From Candidatus Methanophagales archaeon (GTDB lineage: Archaea > Halobacteriota > Syntropharchaeia > Alkanophagales > Methanospirareceae), in contig JAGGZZ010000011.1 in NCBI GenBank assembly GCA_021161765.1, positions 1-5,605 on the forward strand: a stretch of 5,605 bases of DNA, given 5' to 3'. The notes under the pieces were generated by a model, which was given only the letters and a program-made list of their open reading frames with translations, had not been told where the DNA came from and did not search any database. Below, piece after piece: positions 4,432-5,605 of this stretch. How positions within the stretch are numbered: position 1 is the stretch's first letter; each line of letters begins with the position of its first letter. A program made the position numbers and the translations under genes.

Positions 4432-4494
4432 ATAAATCACTTGATTTTTAGACTGAGCCCAAGGAAATTTTTATCAATTTGATACAAAGAAAAG

Positions 4495-4501
4495 TTATAA
4501 A
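4495..4501 (+). promoter_or_regulatory. Promoter of the methyltransferase gene, inside a palindrome
   Basis: TTATAAA sits about 50 bases before the ATG at 4547, with a start site expected near 4523-4528. The box is the centre of the palindrome AAAAGTT-ATA-AACTTTT (4490-4506), extended on both sides by AAAG and CTTT with one bulge. GATAC repeats at 4481-4485 and 4513-4517 flank it. A dimeric regulator bound here would cover the TATA box. There is no clear Shine-Dalgarno site before the ATG (GATTGAG only). The T-rich stretch 4503-4527 might also end transcripts from the left. Confidence 0.5.
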
Positions 4502-4546
4502 CTTTTTCTTTTGATACTCCTTTTTTCTTGTTAACAAAAGATTGAG

Positions 4547-5512
4547 ATGGAACTGAACGAGCTATTAGGAATAGGGGATTTTATGCTGGTGGAGCAGAGT
4601 TATGCAGCGCAAAAAGAGATAGGCAGAACGCTCGAATATCTCGGTAAGGTCAAAGAAGGGGACGTGGCAGAATCAATACGAATATTTGCAGAAACCCGGA
4701 ACAAGAGCAAAGAAAAAGAGTTGATTGGCATTGCCATTTATGATAAAGACCTGGGCTTCTGGATGGTCTTCACGGATTTTTTCGCGGATACAAGGAACAA
4801 AGAGGAATTTGAGGCGCTTGCAAGCAGGATAAACGGCACTAAGGAAGTAGAAGTGGAACGGGATAAATTTCGTGAAGGCGTGATTGAGTTCTATTCCGTC
4901 GGGTTAGTAAACGGGCTATTTTACAATTGCGGTTCCGATTTGGATTTAGATTTAGGGGGTGCGAGTTTCTATCCGAGACAAAGGACAGAGGCATTAAAGA
5001 ACGTATTGGCTGAATTTTTACGCGAGAACGATTTAGAAAAAGGCATGATGGAAGGTAAGAAAACGCTTGAAATTGGATGTGGTGATGGCGGCGCGACTAT
5101 TGCACTGCACGAATCAGGTATTTTTCCTTTTACGGTGGATATAAACGAATGTGAGATTTGCAAGGGGTTAGAAGAAGGTGTGTTGGAGCCCAAACGCAGC
5201 ATTGTACTGGATTGCTCCATGCTGTCTGCCTTTTTTGGTAAAGAATTTGACGTTGTCTTCGGGTTTATGATTGGTAAGCTCACACCATTTAACAGATTTG
5301 AGTGGGAAGGCGTGCTGAGAGGGGTTCATAGAATACTGAAAGACGCGGGAAAAGTGCTATTTACGGTTTCAAGTGAGGAGGAAGCAGTAATGGTAAAAGA
5401 GATATTAAAAGACGATTTTGAAGGGGAAATAAAAGAGAATAAAGACAGTGATGGTTATCTTGACCACTGGGTATATATGGGGACTCTCTCTACGGGTCAG
5501 AAAATATGTTGA
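4547..5512 (+). CDS. SAM-dependent methyltransferase with unrecognised N-terminal domain
   Basis: The protein has 321 residues, soluble and acidic. Residues about 170-290 form a class I Rossmann methyltransferase: LEIGCGDGG (motif I, 174-182, SAM-binding glycines), VDIN (197-200, acidic residue for the ribose), LDCSML (221-226), FDVVFGFM (234-241) and VHRILKDAGKVLFTV (260-274). Residues 1-165 form a separate alpha/beta domain I do not recognise, with EQSYAAQKEIGRTLEYLGKV near the start and FYNCGSDLDLDLGGASFYPRQRTEAL leading into the catalytic domain; the latter may line the active site. The start is the ATG at 4547 after a plausible promoter. Substrate is unknown: motifs for DNA (NPPY), protein arginine or corrinoid chemistry are absent. 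It has its own promoter and is separated from the membrane/XRE operon by a repeat element, so a functional link to those genes is not supported. Confidence 0.88.
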   Translation: MELNELLGIGDFMLVEQSYAAQKEIGRTLEYLGKVKEGDVAESIRIFAETRNKSKEKELIGIAIYDKDLGFWMVFTDFFADTRNKEEFEALASRINGTKEVEVERDKFREGVIEFYSVGLVNGLFYNCGSDLDLDLGGASFYPRQRTEALKNVLAEFLRENDLEKGMMEGKKTLEIGCGDGGATIALHESGIFPFTVDINECEICKGLEEGVLEPKRSIVLDCSMLSAFFGKEFDVVFGFMIGKLTPFNRFEWEGVLRGVHRILKDAGKVLFTVSSEEEAVMVKEILKDDFEGEIKENKDSDGYLDHWVYMGTLSTGQKIC

Positions 5513-5546
5513 AAGAGAAGGAAATGAAAGATTCGGAAGTTCAATC

Positions 5547-5553
5547 TTAAATA
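5547..5553 (+). promoter_or_regulatory. Promoter of the gene starting at the right edge
   Basis: TTAAATA (context CTTAAATAC) resembles the box at 2351-2358 and lies 54 bases before the ATG at 5601. The start site is expected near 5575, giving a leader of about 25 bases. ATACT (5567-5571) follows it, as at 2356-2375. Confidence 0.45.
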
Positions 5554-5600
5554 CAAAAGTACTTTCATACTAAAGAATAATATGAATTTAGGTGATATGT

Positions 5601-5605
5601 ATGGC
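5601..5605 (+). CDS. Start of a gene running off the right edge
   Basis: AGGTGAT at 5590-5596 places GGTG six bases before an ATG at 5601, the spacing seen for other genes here, and a TATA-like box stands at the right distance. Only five bases of coding sequence are visible, so nothing can be said of the product. An alternative ATG at 5597 is too close to the ribosome site. Confidence 0.4.

Noticed and set aside
5501..5554. Fourteen-codon frame starting ATG TTG AAA at the end of the methyltransferase gene
   Set aside because: It is too short, lacks a ribosome site and shows only a charged random-looking peptide.

Overview
The window looks archaeal, most likely from a euryarchaeote. The evidence is archaeal-type TATA elements (TTTATAAA, TTTATATA, TTTAAATA) about 50 bases ahead of genes or operons, and Shine-Dalgarno sites of the GAGGTG/GGTGAT type usually 5-6 bases before the start. 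Further support comes from a tiny CxxC...CxxC zinc-ribbon protein and a DUF2178-like membrane protein next to a small XRE regulator. Base composition is AT-rich. I cannot fix the lineage from sequence alone; an uncultured methane- or alkane-cycling archaeon is only a guess.

Left part, minus strand (about 1990 down to 1): a TATA box at 1976-1983 precedes a co-directional cluster. In transcription order it encodes an ArsR-like winged-helix regulator with two C-terminal membrane helices, a six-helix membrane protein, a membrane-anchored protein resembling the cap domain of archaeal secreted thioredoxin-fold proteins but lacking the thioredoxin domain, and a small membrane-anchored protein cut off at the window edge. 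Gaps are about 45-55 bases and the last three genes have clear ribosome sites. This looks like a membrane-linked one-component regulator with its cell-envelope targets.

Middle part (2030-2400): a 33-base near-copy of the 3' end of the ArsR-like gene lies upstream of that gene, probably a remnant of a duplicated paralogue. Next to it is a 53-residue two-helix membrane protein on the minus strand. Between it and the next gene lies a divergent promoter region with two good TATA boxes and five copies of ATACT/AGTAT.

Right-middle part, plus strand (2418-4321): a three-helix membrane protein with a six-cysteine outer domain, a 53-residue basic zinc-ribbon protein, two membrane proteins sharing a DUF2178-like C-terminal module ([ST]DER...N[DE]K...YY), and a 64-residue XRE regulator. 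The last three are tightly linked (stop-to-SD overlap, then a 4-base ATGA overlap) and form the clearest functional unit here: two paralogous membrane proteins plus a cytoplasmic repressor-like protein.

Right part (4322-5605): an imperfect inverted-repeat element built of 9-base units (4334-4431), a promoter whose TATA box is the centre of a palindrome, a 321-residue SAM methyltransferase with an N-terminal domain I do not recognise, and the promoter and start codon of a gene that runs off the window.

Eight of the eleven substantive genes encode membrane proteins, and two regulators of different superfamilies sit among them. No RNA gene, CRISPR array or transposase is visible, and no gene-free stretch exceeds about 225 bases.
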